64,000 nt of DNA from Methylobacterium sp. WSM2598 (GCF_000379105.1 NZ_KB900609.1:6878125-6942124); one strand, 5' to 3'. Numbered from the stretch's first letter, positions 42,572 through 51,495 are shown. The notes: generated by a model not told the origin, from the letters alone. Numbers and translations are program-made.

Positions 42572-44167
42572 CGCGTAGAGGGCGCGGCAGCGGCCTCGCT
42601 GCACCTTGCCGCTCGTCGTGCGGGGGATCGCACCGGTTCGGACCCGGGCGAGGTCGTACAGGCGCACCCCGAAGGCGTCCGCCACCGCCCGCGCCGCCGC
42701 GTCGATCAGCGTCTCGGGCGCGGCGCGAAAGCCCCCTCGGGGCGCCTCCTGAACGACGACGACCTGCTCCTCCCCGTCGACCTCGAGACCGAACGCCGCA
42801 CAGAGGCCGTCCAGCTCGGGATGCGACGCGCCGACCGCCTGCTCGACGTCCTCGGCGTGGATCGTTTCGCCGCGCACCAGGATCACGTCCTTGAGGCGGC
42901 CCGTGACGTAGAGCTCACCGTCGCGCAGGAGGCCGAGATCGCCGGTCCGCAGAGCCGTCACCGGCCCGTCCGGCCCCTCGATCTCGGCCCCGAAGGTCGC
43001 ATCGCTCTCGGCCGGCCGGCGCCAATACGCCTTGGCGACGTGCGGGCCGGACACGCAGATCTCGCCGATCTCGCCGTCCTGCCTCGGCCGCAGCGTCTCC
43101 GGATCCACCACGACGAGCGTCGCGTCGGGCGACGGGGTGCCGCAGGACACCAGGGGCGCGGCGGTCGGCGACTGCGTCGCCGGCAGCGTGCGAACGCCGC
43201 GCGCCGCCGTCACGAACACCGTCGCCTCCGCCAGCCCGTAGCAGGGCCGCAACGCCGCGGCGCGGAAGCCGTAGGGCGCGAACAGGGCCGAGAACCGCTC
43301 CATCGTCGACGCCCGCACCGCCTCGGCACCGCAGAACGCCACCTCCCAGCTGGCGAGGGACAGACCGTCGAGCTGCATCGTCGGGAAGCGCCGGACGCAG
43401 CTCTCGTAGGCGAAGTTGGGGGCACCGCTGATCGTCGCCCCATGCAGCGCGATCGCCCGCAGCCAGGTCTCGGGCCGCCTGAAAAAGCTCAACGGGGGTG
43501 CGAACCAGCAGGGACCGCCGTTGTAGAGCGCCGCCAACACGTGGGCAATCAGCCCCATATCGTGGAAAAGCGGCAACCAGCTGAGATAGCGGCTGGACTC
43601 GTGCGCGCCGAAGCCGTCGCGGAGCATGCGCAGGTTGGCGGCCAGATTGCCGTGGCTGAGCACAACGCCCTTCGGAGAGGTCGTGGACCCCGACGTGTAC
43701 TGGATCACCGCGGGATGGTCCTCCGCCACGGCGGAGACGGCGGCGGGCGCGTTGCGCGCCGCCTCGTCGACGCGCAGCCAGGGAGCGGCCGCGAGCCGCT
43801 CGTCGGGCACGGCCGACCGGTCGACGGTCGCCAGGATCGCGGCCGGATCGGCATCGCGGGCGACCGCGGCGAGCCGCGCCACGCCGGCGCGCCGCCGCGA
43901 CACCGGCACCGGGGTGGCGAGGGCGCCCGCGTAGAGGCAGCCGACCAGGGCGGTCACGAAGGCGGGACCCGGCTCACACAGGAGCAGCACAGGTCTGCCG
44001 CCGGCGCCCACCTCCCCCAGCGAGCGGGCCACTCCGCGCGCGTCCCGATCGAGAGCGCCGAAGGTCAGCGCGTCGGTCACCGTCGTGCCGTCGGGCATGA
44101 ACGCGAAGGCGAGGCGGTCCGGCCGCTCCGCGGACCAGCGCGCGAGACGCCGCTGAAGCTCCGTCAT
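42500..44167 (-). CDS. Fatty acyl-AMP ligase-like AMP-binding enzyme
   Basis: A 555-residue adenylating enzyme: P-loop YTSGSTTSPKGVVLSHGNLA, WLPLFHDMGLIAHVL typical of FAALs, CYGLAEATVFVTA, RTGDLGLL and a C-terminal Lys in RTTSGKVQRGRCR. It would activate a fatty acid as acyl-AMP and load it on the carrier protein encoded just upstream; the ATG at 44167 overlaps that gene's stop by four bases. The final 72 bases lie within the opposite-strand radical SAM gene. Whether the FAAL-specific insertion that blocks CoA is present cannot be judged by eye. Confidence 0.8.
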   Translation of the reverse strand: MTELQRRLARWSAERPDRLAFAFMPDGTTVTDALTFGALDRDARGVARSLGEVGAGGRPVLLLCEPGPAFVTALVGCLYAGALATPVPVSRRRAGVARLAAVARDADPAAILATVDRSAVPDERLAAAPWLRVDEAARNAPAAVSAVAEDHPAVIQYTSGSTTSPKGVVLSHGNLAANLRMLRDGFGAHESSRYLSWLPLFHDMGLIAHVLAALYNGGPCWFAPPLSFFRRPETWLRAIALHGATISGAPNFAYESCVRRFPTMQLDGLSLASWEVAFCGAEAVRASTMERFSALFAPYGFRAAALRPCYGLAEATVFVTAARGVRTLPATQSPTAAPLVSCGTPSPDATLVVVDPETLRPRQDGEIGEICVSGPHVAKAYWRRPAESDATFGAEIEGPDGPVTALRTGDLGLLRDGELYVTGRLKDVILVRGETIHAEDVEQAVGASHPELDGLCAAFGLEVDGEEQVVVVQEAPRGGFRAAPETLIDAAARAVADAFGVRLYDLARVRTGAIPRTTSGKVQRGRCRALYASGELPLQGGGVGHLSLGRNQRPR

Positions 44168-44424
44168 CGCGTGTCCCGCCCCGATCCGGAGGCGGCCTGC
44201 TCCGCGATCCACGTCGCGACGCGGCGGACCGTGCCGAGGTCGCCGATCGTCTCGACCGGCACCGGCACGCCGAAGGCCGCTTCGAGTTCGAGCGCCAGGA
44301 GGACGGCTTGGTGCGAGTCCCCGTTCAGGGTCATGAAATCGTCGTCCGGGCCAACGACCTGCAAGTCGAGCACCTGGGCATAGATGCTGGCCACTTTGGC
44401 AATCACGTCATCTGGCCGGTCCAT
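44164..44424 (-). CDS. Acyl carrier protein
   Basis: An 86-residue carrier protein starting MDRPDDVIAKVASIYAQVLD, with phosphopantetheine attachment at Ser37 in LNGDSHQAV and a following LELEAAFGVPVP helix. I prefer ATG 44424, which has GGGAG upstream; an earlier ATG at 44445 lies in a dispersed repeat and lacks a ribosome site. The stop overlaps the ligase start, so loading by that ligase is likely. It differs from housekeeping AcpP, whose motif is DSL. Confidence 0.8.
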   Translation of the reverse strand: MDRPDDVIAKVASIYAQVLDLQVVGPDDDFMTLNGDSHQAVLLALELEAAFGVPVPVETIGDLGTVRRVATWIAEQAASGSGRDTR

Positions 44425-44441
44425 GCGTCGAGCGCTCCCAG

Positions 44442-44559
44442 TCATACGAAATCCGACGAATTGGTTCGCAACGCGGATTTCGGCATCGCTCAAGCGCCGC
44501 GCGGGCTCGCGCCGCGCGGGCTCGTCAAACGCTGTCCGGACGTGATCGTCCGGACAGCG
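44442..44559 (-). repeat. Dispersed ~100-bp repeat, copy D
   Basis: Read on the minus strand it gives a GTCCGGAC-based palindrome, then the core GCGCGGCGCTTGAGCGATGC, AATCCGCGTTGCGAACCAAT and a GGATTTCGTATGA end, in the same order as copy A. A GCCGCGCGGGCTCGC block is doubled in this copy. It fills the gap between two minus-strand genes and supplies the stop codon of the upstream one. Confidence 0.7.
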
Positions 44560-45532
44560 TATCATGTCCCACGACAGCGTCAGGATTCGCTCCCGGTTTC
44601 GGCCGATCGCACTCGAACAGCCACGCAAGCAGGCCACCATACTTTCCGGTGCGAACCGCCTCGGGAATCGTGATGTGCGTCGTGCAGTCGGGGAGCGGGT
44701 CGCAGATCACTCCGGGCAGGTCCTTGAAGTTGCCCGCCTGGAGGGCGTCCATCGCGTGGCCCGCGGCGTAGACGAGCCGGACCCGGGGCGGATGGGCCGC
44801 GGCAGCGTAGGCCGGCCGCAGGTCCGGCTGCTCGCGCGCGCCGTAGCGATCAACGGCGTCGCCGACGAAGCTGCGCGTGATGTTCGTGGCGCCGGAGAAG
44901 ACCAGGACGGCCTGCGCCTCGAGAGCGAGCGCGTAGCGCAGGGCCGGGTAGCCGCCGGCGGACCCGCCGAAGAGAAACAGGCGTCCGCCGCCGAACGCGT
45001 CGATCGTTCGCCGGAGGCTGAGCACGCTCTCCTCGAAGGAGCCGCCGAGATCCTTGAGACCCCCGAGAAAGAAGTCCTTGTTGGCGTCCCTGAGATAGAT
45101 CCTGTTCAGGCGAGCCGCCGAGAACCAGCGATCCGCGATCTTCAGCGGCATGCCGAGACGGCCCTTCATCCCCGTGAAAGCCACGACGGTTCCGACCGCA
45201 TCGGAATGGCGCGCGATCAACACGGACTGAAAGTCCCTTGGCTCGATCTCCGGTTCGTGGGCCTCCGCCGGAGGGGCTGCTCCCAGGAGCATGGTGACGG
45301 TCGAGAGATACTCGGCCGCCGGCAGCGTCTCGTGCAGCAGGGCAGCGGCCCGCTCGGCCTCCCTCAAGGGCCACTCGTCGAAGATCTCGTCGAGGGCCGC
45401 GATCCAGATCTCGGGGCCCCTGCCGAGCCCCCGGAAAGTCGCCGCGGGATCGCCGCTTCTCAGACATTCCTCAATGTCGCACTTCGCACGCTGGATCCTG
45501 GTGCGCAGTTCGCTCGAAACGATGTCGTTCAC
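44525..45532 (-). CDS. Alpha/beta-hydrolase-like protein
   Basis: A 335-residue protein. The N-terminal 110 residues are helical. The core has GTVVAFTGMKG, then the nucleophile elbow LFLFGGSAGGYPALRYAL (G-x-S-x-G) and VLVFSGATN, which fit a serine hydrolase or acyltransferase fold; a later VYAAGHAMDA could carry the His. I choose GTG 45532 with GAGGG upstream; the frame is open for 65 more codons. The last codons lie in dispersed repeat copy D. It is upstream of acp and the ligase on the same strand and may supply, transfer or release the acyl group. Confidence 0.55.
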   Translation of the reverse strand: MNDIVSSELRTRIQRAKCDIEECLRSGDPAATFRGLGRGPEIWIAALDEIFDEWPLREAERAAALLHETLPAAEYLSTVTMLLGAAPPAEAHEPEIEPRDFQSVLIARHSDAVGTVVAFTGMKGRLGMPLKIADRWFSAARLNRIYLRDANKDFFLGGLKDLGGSFEESVLSLRRTIDAFGGGRLFLFGGSAGGYPALRYALALEAQAVLVFSGATNITRSFVGDAVDRYGAREQPDLRPAYAAAAHPPRVRLVYAAGHAMDALQAGNFKDLPGVICDPLPDCTTHITIPEAVRTGKYGGLLAWLFECDRPKPGANPDAVVGHDTLSGRSRPDSV

Positions 45533-45731
45533 GACGCTGATGACCCTCGAGCAGGAAGGGCGCGCTGGGCCCCACCGTGCCCCGGGCATGGGTCGGCCCC
45601 GGCGCGCAGCGGCCACGGCGAGCGGCCGAGGCCGACGGGAGCCGGCCTCGCGCCTCGGACAGCCGACGGGCGCTCTTACCGTTTCCGCGTCACCGGCGCC
45701 ACTTCTCCGTTGCGGCCCGCGCCTCACCCCG

Positions 45732-45806
45732 CCCCGCCTTCCCGGGAAGGCGGGGACGAGTCTTTCAACGGCACAGGCCCGCGCCGGTCTCCCGGCGCGG
45801 GCCTGT
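45732..45806 (-). terminator. Paired hairpins downstream of rpsA
   Basis: A perfect 15-bp stem with a TCTC loop (45773-45787 with 45792-45806) begins 44 bases after the rpsA stop on the minus strand. A second, loop-free 24-base palindrome (CCCCGCCTTCCC and its complement) follows at 45732-45755. The T run is weak, so termination may be partial or Rho-assisted. Confidence 0.65.
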
Positions 45807-45850
45807 CCGATCGCGCGGTGGCGGCCCGGGCGCGCCCGGGCCGGCCGATC

Positions 45851-47560
45851 CTACTTCTTGTCGCCGGCGCGGGCCTTGAGGGCCGCGCCGAGGATGTCGC
45901 CGAGCGAGGCGCCCGAATCGGCCGAGCCGTACTGGGCGATCGCCTCCTTCTCCTCGGCCATCTCCAGGGCCTTGATGGAGAGCTGCACGCGGCGCGCCTT
46001 GCGGTCGAACTGCGTGACGCGGGCATCCACCTTCTCGCCCGCCGCGAAGCGCTCGGGGCGCTGGTCGCCGCGGTCGCGGGCGATCTCGGCCCGGCGGATG
46101 AAGGTCGACAGGTCGGTGTCGACGATCTTCACCTCGATGCCGGAATCCTTGACCTCCAGCACCTCGCAGGTGACGACCTGACCCTTGCGGATCTCCCCCG
46201 CATCCGCGAAGGGGTCGCCGGCGAGCTGCTTGATGCCGAGCGAGATGCGCTCCTTCTCGACGTCGACGTCGAGAACCTGGGCGCGCACCACGTCGCCCTT
46301 CTTGAACTCGTCGATGACCTGCTCGCCCGGACGGTTCCAGTCGAGGTCCGAGAGGTGGACCATGCCGTCGACGTCGCCCTCGAGGCCGATGAACAGGCCG
46401 AACTCGGTCTTGTTCTTGACCTCGCCCTCGACCTCGGACCCGACCGGGTGCTTCTCGGCGAAGGCCTCCCAGGGGTTCTGCAGGGTCTGCTTGAGGCCGA
46501 GCGAGATGCGGCGCTTGACCGGATCGACCTCCAGGATCTGCACCTCGACCTCCTGGGAGGTGGAGACGATCTTGCCCGGATGGACGTTCTTCTTGGTCCA
46601 GCTCATCTCCGAGACGTGGATCAGGCCCTCGATCCCCGGCTCCAGCTCCACGAAGGCGCCGTAATCGGTGATGTTGGTCACGCGGCCCTTGAGCTTGGCG
46701 TTCACCGGGTAGCGGGCGGCGATGCCCTCCCACGGATCGGCCAGCAGCTGCTTGATGCCGAGCGAGATGCGGTGCGTCTCGTGGTTGATCTTGATGATCT
46801 TGACCTTGACCGTCTGGCCGATGTTGACGACCTCGGACGGGTGGTTGACGCGGCGCCACGCCATGTCGGTGACGTGCAGCAGGCCGTCGATGCCGCCGAG
46901 GTCCACGAACGCACCGTACTCGGTGATGTTCTTGACCACGCCGTCGATGACCTGACCCTCTTCGAGGTTCGCCACCAGCTCCGAGCGCTGCTCGGCGCGG
47001 CTCTCCTCCAGGACCGTGCGGCGCGACACCACGATGTTGCCGCGGCGGCGGTCCATCTTGAGGATCTGGAACGGCTGCGGCGTGCCCATCAGCGGGGTGA
47101 CGTCGCGGACCGGGCGGATGTCCACCTGCGAGCGCGGCAGGAAGGCCACGGCGCCGTCGAGGTCGACCGTGTAGCCGCCCTTGACCTGGTTGAAGATCGT
47201 GCCGGTGACGCGCTCGTTGTTCTCGAACGCCTTCTCGAGCTTGACCCAGCTCTCCTCGCGGCGGGCCTTGTCGCGGGAGATCACCGCCTCGCCGAGCGCG
47301 TTCTCGATGCGGTCGACGTAGACCTCGACCTCGTCGCCGACGCTGATCGGCTGGTCACGGCCGGGGCCGGTGAACTCCTTGAGGGGGACGCGCCCCTCGG
47401 TCTTGGCGCCGATGTCGATGACGGCGACGTCCTTCTCGATCGCCACGACCCGGCCCTTGACCACGGAGCCTTCCGTGATCTCGTGCTGGCGGAACGATTC
47501 CTCGAGGAGGGCGGCGAAATCCTCGCGGCTCGACGCGGCGCCTTGCAAACCTGCGGACAT
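45851..47560 (-). CDS. rpsA: 30S ribosomal protein S1
   Basis: A 569-residue protein with six S1 domains (VVKGRVVAIEKDVAVIDIGA at the first; GVVKNITEYGAFVDLGGIDG, GRVTNITDYGAFVELEPGIE and GEVKNKTEFGLFIGLEGDVD in the middle). S1 binds mRNA on the small subunit and helps initiation on structured leaders. AGGAG lies before the ATG at 47560. The length is as in other alphaproteobacteria. It has a 326-base leader region without other genes. Confidence 0.96.
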   Translation of the reverse strand: MSAGLQGAASSREDFAALLEESFRQHEITEGSVVKGRVVAIEKDVAVIDIGAKTEGRVPLKEFTGPGRDQPISVGDEVEVYVDRIENALGEAVISRDKARREESWVKLEKAFENNERVTGTIFNQVKGGYTVDLDGAVAFLPRSQVDIRPVRDVTPLMGTPQPFQILKMDRRRGNIVVSRRTVLEESRAEQRSELVANLEEGQVIDGVVKNITEYGAFVDLGGIDGLLHVTDMAWRRVNHPSEVVNIGQTVKVKIIKINHETHRISLGIKQLLADPWEGIAARYPVNAKLKGRVTNITDYGAFVELEPGIEGLIHVSEMSWTKKNVHPGKIVSTSQEVEVQILEVDPVKRRISLGLKQTLQNPWEAFAEKHPVGSEVEGEVKNKTEFGLFIGLEGDVDGMVHLSDLDWNRPGEQVIDEFKKGDVVRAQVLDVDVEKERISLGIKQLAGDPFADAGEIRKGQVVTCEVLEVKDSGIEVKIVDTDLSTFIRRAEIARDRGDQRPERFAAGEKVDARVTQFDRKARRVQLSIKALEMAEEKEAIAQYGSADSGASLGDILGAALKARAGDKK

Positions 47561-47767
47561 TGAAGCTCCTTGAGATCGCCCCCTGCCCTCGGGATCCTCC
47601 CCGGGGAAGCGGGACGGCGCCGGCGGCTCGCGTGACGGGCCGCTCCTGCCCGCCGGTGGTCCCGGCGGCTTCAAGGCCGTCCGGAACGCGCGCTTCCCGG
47701 GGAAGCGTGCCGGCGCGAAATCGACGGACAGGACCGTATTCTCATCGGGCGAGGGCCGCGCAACGCG
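47561..47767 (-). promoter_or_regulatory. rpsA leader region
   Basis: The leader contains a strong hairpin, CGCTTCCC-G-GGGAAGCG at 47691-47707, about 130 bases before the start codon. A possible promoter (TTGCGC, 16 bases, GAATAC, minus strand, near 47740-47765) lies upstream. The hairpin would be in the 5' leader and could take part in S1 autocontrol, which is known in enterobacteria but not shown here. Confidence 0.35.
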
Positions 47768-47790
47768 AAAGAGGGGCCAGGGCCCCTCTC
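47768..47790 (-). terminator. Rho-independent terminator of trcR
   Basis: On the minus strand AGAGGGGCC pairs with GGCCCCTCT across a short loop and is followed by TTTCGCGTT, 97 bases after the trcR stop. Confidence 0.6.
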
Positions 47791-47886
47791 AACCGCCGTC
47801 GAACGGATACTCGCCGGATCGTGGCGCCATATCGCAAAAGCGCCCCCGACGCAAGTTGAGGCTCCCGAAGCGGGGGCGCCCGCGCC

Positions 47887-48606
47887 TCAGAGATCGTCCT
47901 CGTCGTCCTCCTCGCCCCGGCGCAGGGGCTTGAGGCGGGCGAAGACCGAATCCGCGTCGAGGCGCTCGTCGCCGCGGCCGCGGTGGCGGGGGTCGTGGTC
48001 GTCCTCGGGCTCGGGCAGCACCGAGAGTTCCGGCGGCATCAGGGTCTGGCCGCCATCGACGGCCTCGGCCACCGCCGGCCGGTCCTTGGCCGCGCGCTGC
48101 ACCTCGAAATCGAGGTCGATCTGCGTGCACAGGCCGAGCGTCACCGGGTCCATCGGCTGCAGCGCGGCCGAGTTCCAGTGGGTGCGCTCGCGGATCTGCT
48201 GGATCGTCGACTTCGTGGTGCCGACGAGGCGCATGATCTGCGCGTCCTTGAGCTCCGGGTGGTTGCGCAGCAGCCAGAGGATCGCGTTCGGGCGGTCCTG
48301 GCGGCGCGACAGCGGCGTGTAGCGCGGCCCCTTGCTGCGCTTCACCTCGGGCAGCTTCACCTTCGAGACCGCCACCTTCATGCGGTGGCCCGGGTTCTTC
48401 TGCGCCCGCTCGATCTCCTCGCGGGTGAGCTGGCCGGTCGAGACCGGATCGAGGCCCTTGATGCCGCTCGCCACCTCGCCGTCCGCGATGCCCTTCACCT
48501 CGAGCGGGTGGAGCTTGCAGAAATCGGCGATCTGATCGAAGGACAAAGACGTGTTCTCGATGAGCCAGACGGCCGTCGCCTTCGGCATCAACGGACCCTG
48601 GGACAT
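47887..48606 (-). CDS. trcR: Cell cycle transcriptional regulator TrcR (DUF1013)
   Basis: A 239-residue protein of the alphaproteobacterial TrcR family. It opens with PKATAVWLIENTSLSFDQIA, a helix-turn-helix-like segment follows at IMRLVGTTKSTIQQIRERTH, and the C-terminus is a run of acidic residues (EEDDEDDL). In related bacteria it binds promoters of cell-cycle genes such as ctrA-linked ones. GAGGAGG stands before ATG 48606; ATG 48588 is an alternative. A gene found singly and conserved in this clade. Confidence 0.88.
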   Translation of the reverse strand: MSQGPLMPKATAVWLIENTSLSFDQIADFCKLHPLEVKGIADGEVASGIKGLDPVSTGQLTREEIERAQKNPGHRMKVAVSKVKLPEVKRSKGPRYTPLSRRQDRPNAILWLLRNHPELKDAQIMRLVGTTKSTIQQIRERTHWNSAALQPMDPVTLGLCTQIDLDFEVQRAAKDRPAVAEAVDGGQTLMPPELSVLPEPEDDHDPRHRGRGDERLDADSVFARLKPLRRGEEDDEDDL

Positions 48607-48848
48607 GCAGCACCTCCTCGGGCGCCCCGCGGCGGGGCGCGACGCCGCCGGGAACCGAGCCGGCGACCTGAATGACGACCCTTCGCACAGCAGGGAGACG
48701 CGGGCGACGCCGGGGGCGCCGCCGACATCCCGGGAGGCCCGGAACGTCCCGTCTCACGCTGTGAGGGAGAAGACCGCAATATAGGCGGGTCGCCCGGAGG
48801 GTGCAAACCGGTTTTGGCGGCCCCGCCTGATGCGCGGGCCGTCGCCGC

Positions 48849-49799
48849 TCAGGCGAAGAGGCTCGACACGCTCGATTCCTCGGCCGTGCGGCCGATGGCC
48901 TCGCCGAGGAGGGGAGCGATCGTGACCGCCCGGATGTTGCGGGCGAGCTTGACGGCCGCGGTGGGCTGGATCGAGTCGGTGATCACCAGTTCCTTGAGCT
49001 TCGAGGAGGCGATGCGCGAGACCGCGCCCCCCGAGAGCACCCCGTGCGTGATGTAGGCCGAGACGTCCTTGGCGCCGTGCGCGAGCAGCGCCTCGGCGGC
49101 ATTCACCAGCGTGCCGCCGGAATCGACGATGTCGTCGACGAGGATGCAGGAGCGCCCCTCGACCTCGCCGATGATGTTCATGACCTCGGATTCGCCCGGC
49201 CGCTCGCGGCGCTTGTCGACGATGGCGAGGGGCACGTCGATGCGCTTGGCGAGCGCCCGGGCGCGGACCACGCCGCCGACGTCGGGCGAGACCACCATCA
49301 TGTCGGCCGGGTCGAGGCGCTCCTTGATGTCGCGCACCATCACGGGCGCGGCGAAGAGGTTGTCGGTCGGGATGTCGAAGAAGCCCTGGATCTGGCCCGC
49401 GTGCAGGTCGAGGGTCATCACCCGGTCGGCGCCGGCCTCCGTGATCAGGTTCGCCACCAGCTTGGCCGAGATCGGGGTGCGGCCCGAGGTGCGCCGGTCC
49501 TGCCGGGCGTAGCCGAAATACGGGATCACGGCGGTGATGCGCCGGGCCGAGGAGCGGCGCGCGGCGTCGATCATGATGAGGAGTTCCATCAGGTGATCGT
49601 TCGCCGGGAAGGACGTGGACTGGACGATGAACACATCCTCGCCGCGCACGTTCTCCTGGAGCTCGACGAAGATCTCCATGTCGGCGAAGCGCCGCACGGA
49701 GCAGAGGGCGAGCGGCTGTTCGAGATAGGCCGCGATGGCCTCCGCGAGGGGACGGTTCGCGTTGCCCGCCACGATCTTGATCGAGGGTTTCATCGCCAT
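48849..49799 (-). CDS. prs: Ribose-phosphate pyrophosphokinase
   Basis: A 316-residue PRPP synthetase. Motifs: VQSTSFPANDHLMELLIMID, the flexible-loop Arg pair YARQDRR, and the PRPP-binding RSCILVDDIVDSGGTL. It makes PRPP from ribose-5-phosphate and ATP for nucleotide, His and Trp synthesis. Two Met codons stand near the start; the first, 49799, has AGGAC upstream. The length matches class I enzymes. Confidence 0.95.
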   Translation of the reverse strand: MAMKPSIKIVAGNANRPLAEAIAAYLEQPLALCSVRRFADMEIFVELQENVRGEDVFIVQSTSFPANDHLMELLIMIDAARRSSARRITAVIPYFGYARQDRRTSGRTPISAKLVANLITEAGADRVMTLDLHAGQIQGFFDIPTDNLFAAPVMVRDIKERLDPADMMVVSPDVGGVVRARALAKRIDVPLAIVDKRRERPGESEVMNIIGEVEGRSCILVDDIVDSGGTLVNAAEALLAHGAKDVSAYITHGVLSGGAVSRIASSKLKELVITDSIQPTAAVKLARNIRAVTIAPLLGEAIGRTAEESSVSSLFA

Positions 49800-49920
49800 G
49801 TCGTAGGTCCTGGCCGCCGGAAAGGGTGCCGGGCCCGGCGCGGCGCGCCCGGCTCTTACCAGCGGGGAGAGAGCGTCACAATGTCTTCATCGACGCGGAG
49901 CCCCGCGGCCCCGGCCCGGC

Positions 49921-50169
49921 TCAGGGCTGCAGCAACCGGTGCAGGTGGACGATGAAGTAGCGGGTGAGCGCGCTGTCGACGGTCTGCTGCGCCTTGGCCT
50001 TCCAGGCCACCGCGGCGCTGGCGTAGTCGGGGAAGATCCCGACGATGTCGAGCTTCGACAGGTCGCGGAAGGTGACGCCGTCGAGGCTGGTGAGTTCGCC
50101 GCCGAACACGAGGTGGAGGAGTTGGGTCGGCTCGGAGGTCTGCGTCGGCTGGCCGCCTTGGGTGCTCAT
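49921..50169 (-). CDS. DUF4170 family protein
   Basis: An 82-residue protein starting at ATG 50169. The core LLHLVFGGELTSLDGVTFRD and ALTRYFIVHLHRLLQP are characteristic of DUF4170, a small alphaproteobacterial family of unknown function, usually found near prs as here. The first 13 residues are low-complexity. No signal peptide or membrane segment. Confidence 0.82.
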   Translation of the reverse strand: MSTQGGQPTQTSEPTQLLHLVFGGELTSLDGVTFRDLSKLDIVGIFPDYASAAVAWKAKAQQTVDSALTRYFIVHLHRLLQP

Positions 50170-50328
50170 GCGGGCGTCTCTCGCTGCCGGGCCGGGGCTG
50201 GCCCGGCCTCCGGTTGCAAGCGCCGGGCCGCGCGTCAAGCCGGAATCGCCCGGCCGGGTGCGCAAGCCGGTCCCGCCCCCCGGAGATCCCCGCCCGCCCC
50301 GGGGAGCGTGTCCCGGGAGATCGTGTCC

Positions 50329-50446
50329 CAGGATCCGCTTGATCGAAGCGGATCCCGTATCACAAGCCTGCGCGGCGCCTGAGCGAAGCCGACATCCGCA
50401 TCGCCGAAATCGGAGATGGCGAAGCCATCAACCGGATGGCTTATGA
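50329..50446 (+). repeat. Dispersed ~100-bp repeat, copy B
   Basis: It starts GGATCCGCTTGATCGAAGCG followed by GATCC, continues with CTGCGCGGCGCCTGAGCGAA and ends CAACCGGATGGCTTATGA, closely matching copy A, with a doubled ATCGCCGAAATCGGAGATGG segment inserted before the end. Confidence 0.75.
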
Positions 50447-50986
50447 ATCGTCCTTTCCTCTGTTTGAAATCTCTAACATAAATCTGTGATACTTTCGACA
50501 GCATCAGATGAGAGTGCTGGCGAACTACTCATATTTATGAGTGCTCTTTTACTCCGGTTCATAAAGTATATTATCGCGACGACATCTGCTCACATCTGCC
50601 CTTACGATTGCAGTGTTTTTCCAGTCTTACACTGATTTCACGCATTCACCACAGTCGCGCGACAGGCCCATTGCCTCCCAAGTCGCCTCGGCGGCGACGG
50701 ACGCGGGCAGAAGAGCATGCTCCGACTCAACGGCTGCCGGAAGCGTGGGCAATGCGGAGGGGCACCCACGCTCACCGTCCCGAATTCCGTCTGGCACGCA
50801 CTTCGGCGTGAGCCGCCGACCCGTCGGGGGCCGAACAGCGCCTCGTCCTGACAGCCTCGGCCACATGGGCCACCTGGTCGGCCTGGACGCGATCCCGGCG
50901 CGGCGTGAGGCGCGCGCTCGCGCGCGGCGCGTCTCACAGGCCGACCCGGTCCGGCCAGGGCGCTCGGGGCGCGACGCGGGGCCGGC
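50447..50986. other. Partly AT-rich gap without a supported gene
   Basis: Bases 50450-50640 are strikingly AT-rich for this genome and contain the hairpin ACTCATA-TT-TATGAGT (50527-50542) followed by GCTCTTTTA, and a TATATTA element near 50570. From 50650 on the DNA is GC-rich again. Open frames on both strands lack ribosome sites and recognisable motifs. It could hold a small RNA or the scar of a lost mobile element. Confidence 0.4.
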
Positions 50987-51385
50987 TCAGCGCCCGTCGA
51001 GCTGCGCCCTCGCCCGGTCCAGGGCCTGGCGGCAGCCGGCCTCGTCGCCCTTCCTGGCCGCCTCGCGGGCGCCGTTGAGGCTGGCGCGGGCCTCCATGGC
51101 GCCGGTGCCGGTCCCGGCCTCGGCGGCGGCCTTCGCCTCGCCCGACCCCGGCTCCGGTCCCTTGGGCAGGGCGGAGGGCGGCACGTTCCCGGCCCGGGCG
51201 GCCTCGCCCTGGGCCTCGCGGCGGCTCGACACCTCCTTGCTCGCCGTCGAGGTCGAGATCACGTCCCGGGTCTGGGCGGAGAGGCGCGGCTCGAAGGCCG
51301 CGATGTCCTGCTCGCAGGAGGCCGCGAGCGCGGGGGCGGCCGCGAGCGCGGCGAGCATCGCGGCGAGAGGGAGTCTGAGCGTCAT
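50987..51385 (-). CDS. Small secreted protein of unknown function
   Basis: A 132-residue protein with a clear signal peptide (MTLRLPLAAMLAALAAAPAL, cleavage after ALA). The mature part is Ala/Glu/Arg-rich and probably helical with a disordered middle, with two Cys (ASCEQD near the start and GCRQALDRAR near the end) that might pair. Such proteins are common periplasmic orphans in Methylobacterium. It is 110 bases downstream of the IorB gene on the same strand. Confidence 0.65.
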   Translation of the reverse strand: MTLRLPLAAMLAALAAAPALAASCEQDIAAFEPRLSAQTRDVISTSTASKEVSSRREAQGEAARAGNVPPSALPKGPEPGSGEAKAAAEAGTGTGAMEARASLNGAREAARKGDEAGCRQALDRARAQLDGR

Positions 51386-51495
51386 CGAACGGGCTCCGGT
51401 GAGGGGATCGCCCGCTCAACCGTTCCGGGCAAGGTCCGTTCCGGCTGCGCCGGCGCGGTCACCGCGTCGGCGCAGAGGTTTCAGGCGCAGAGGTT

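Noticed and set aside
44443..44445. Earlier ATG as start of the acyl carrier protein
   Set aside because: It lies in a dispersed repeat and lacks a ribosome site, whereas ATG 44424 has GGGAG upstream.
45765..46859. Second minus-strand frame inside rpsA
   Set aside because: Shifted frame of a clear S1 gene with Arg/Pro/Gly-rich product.
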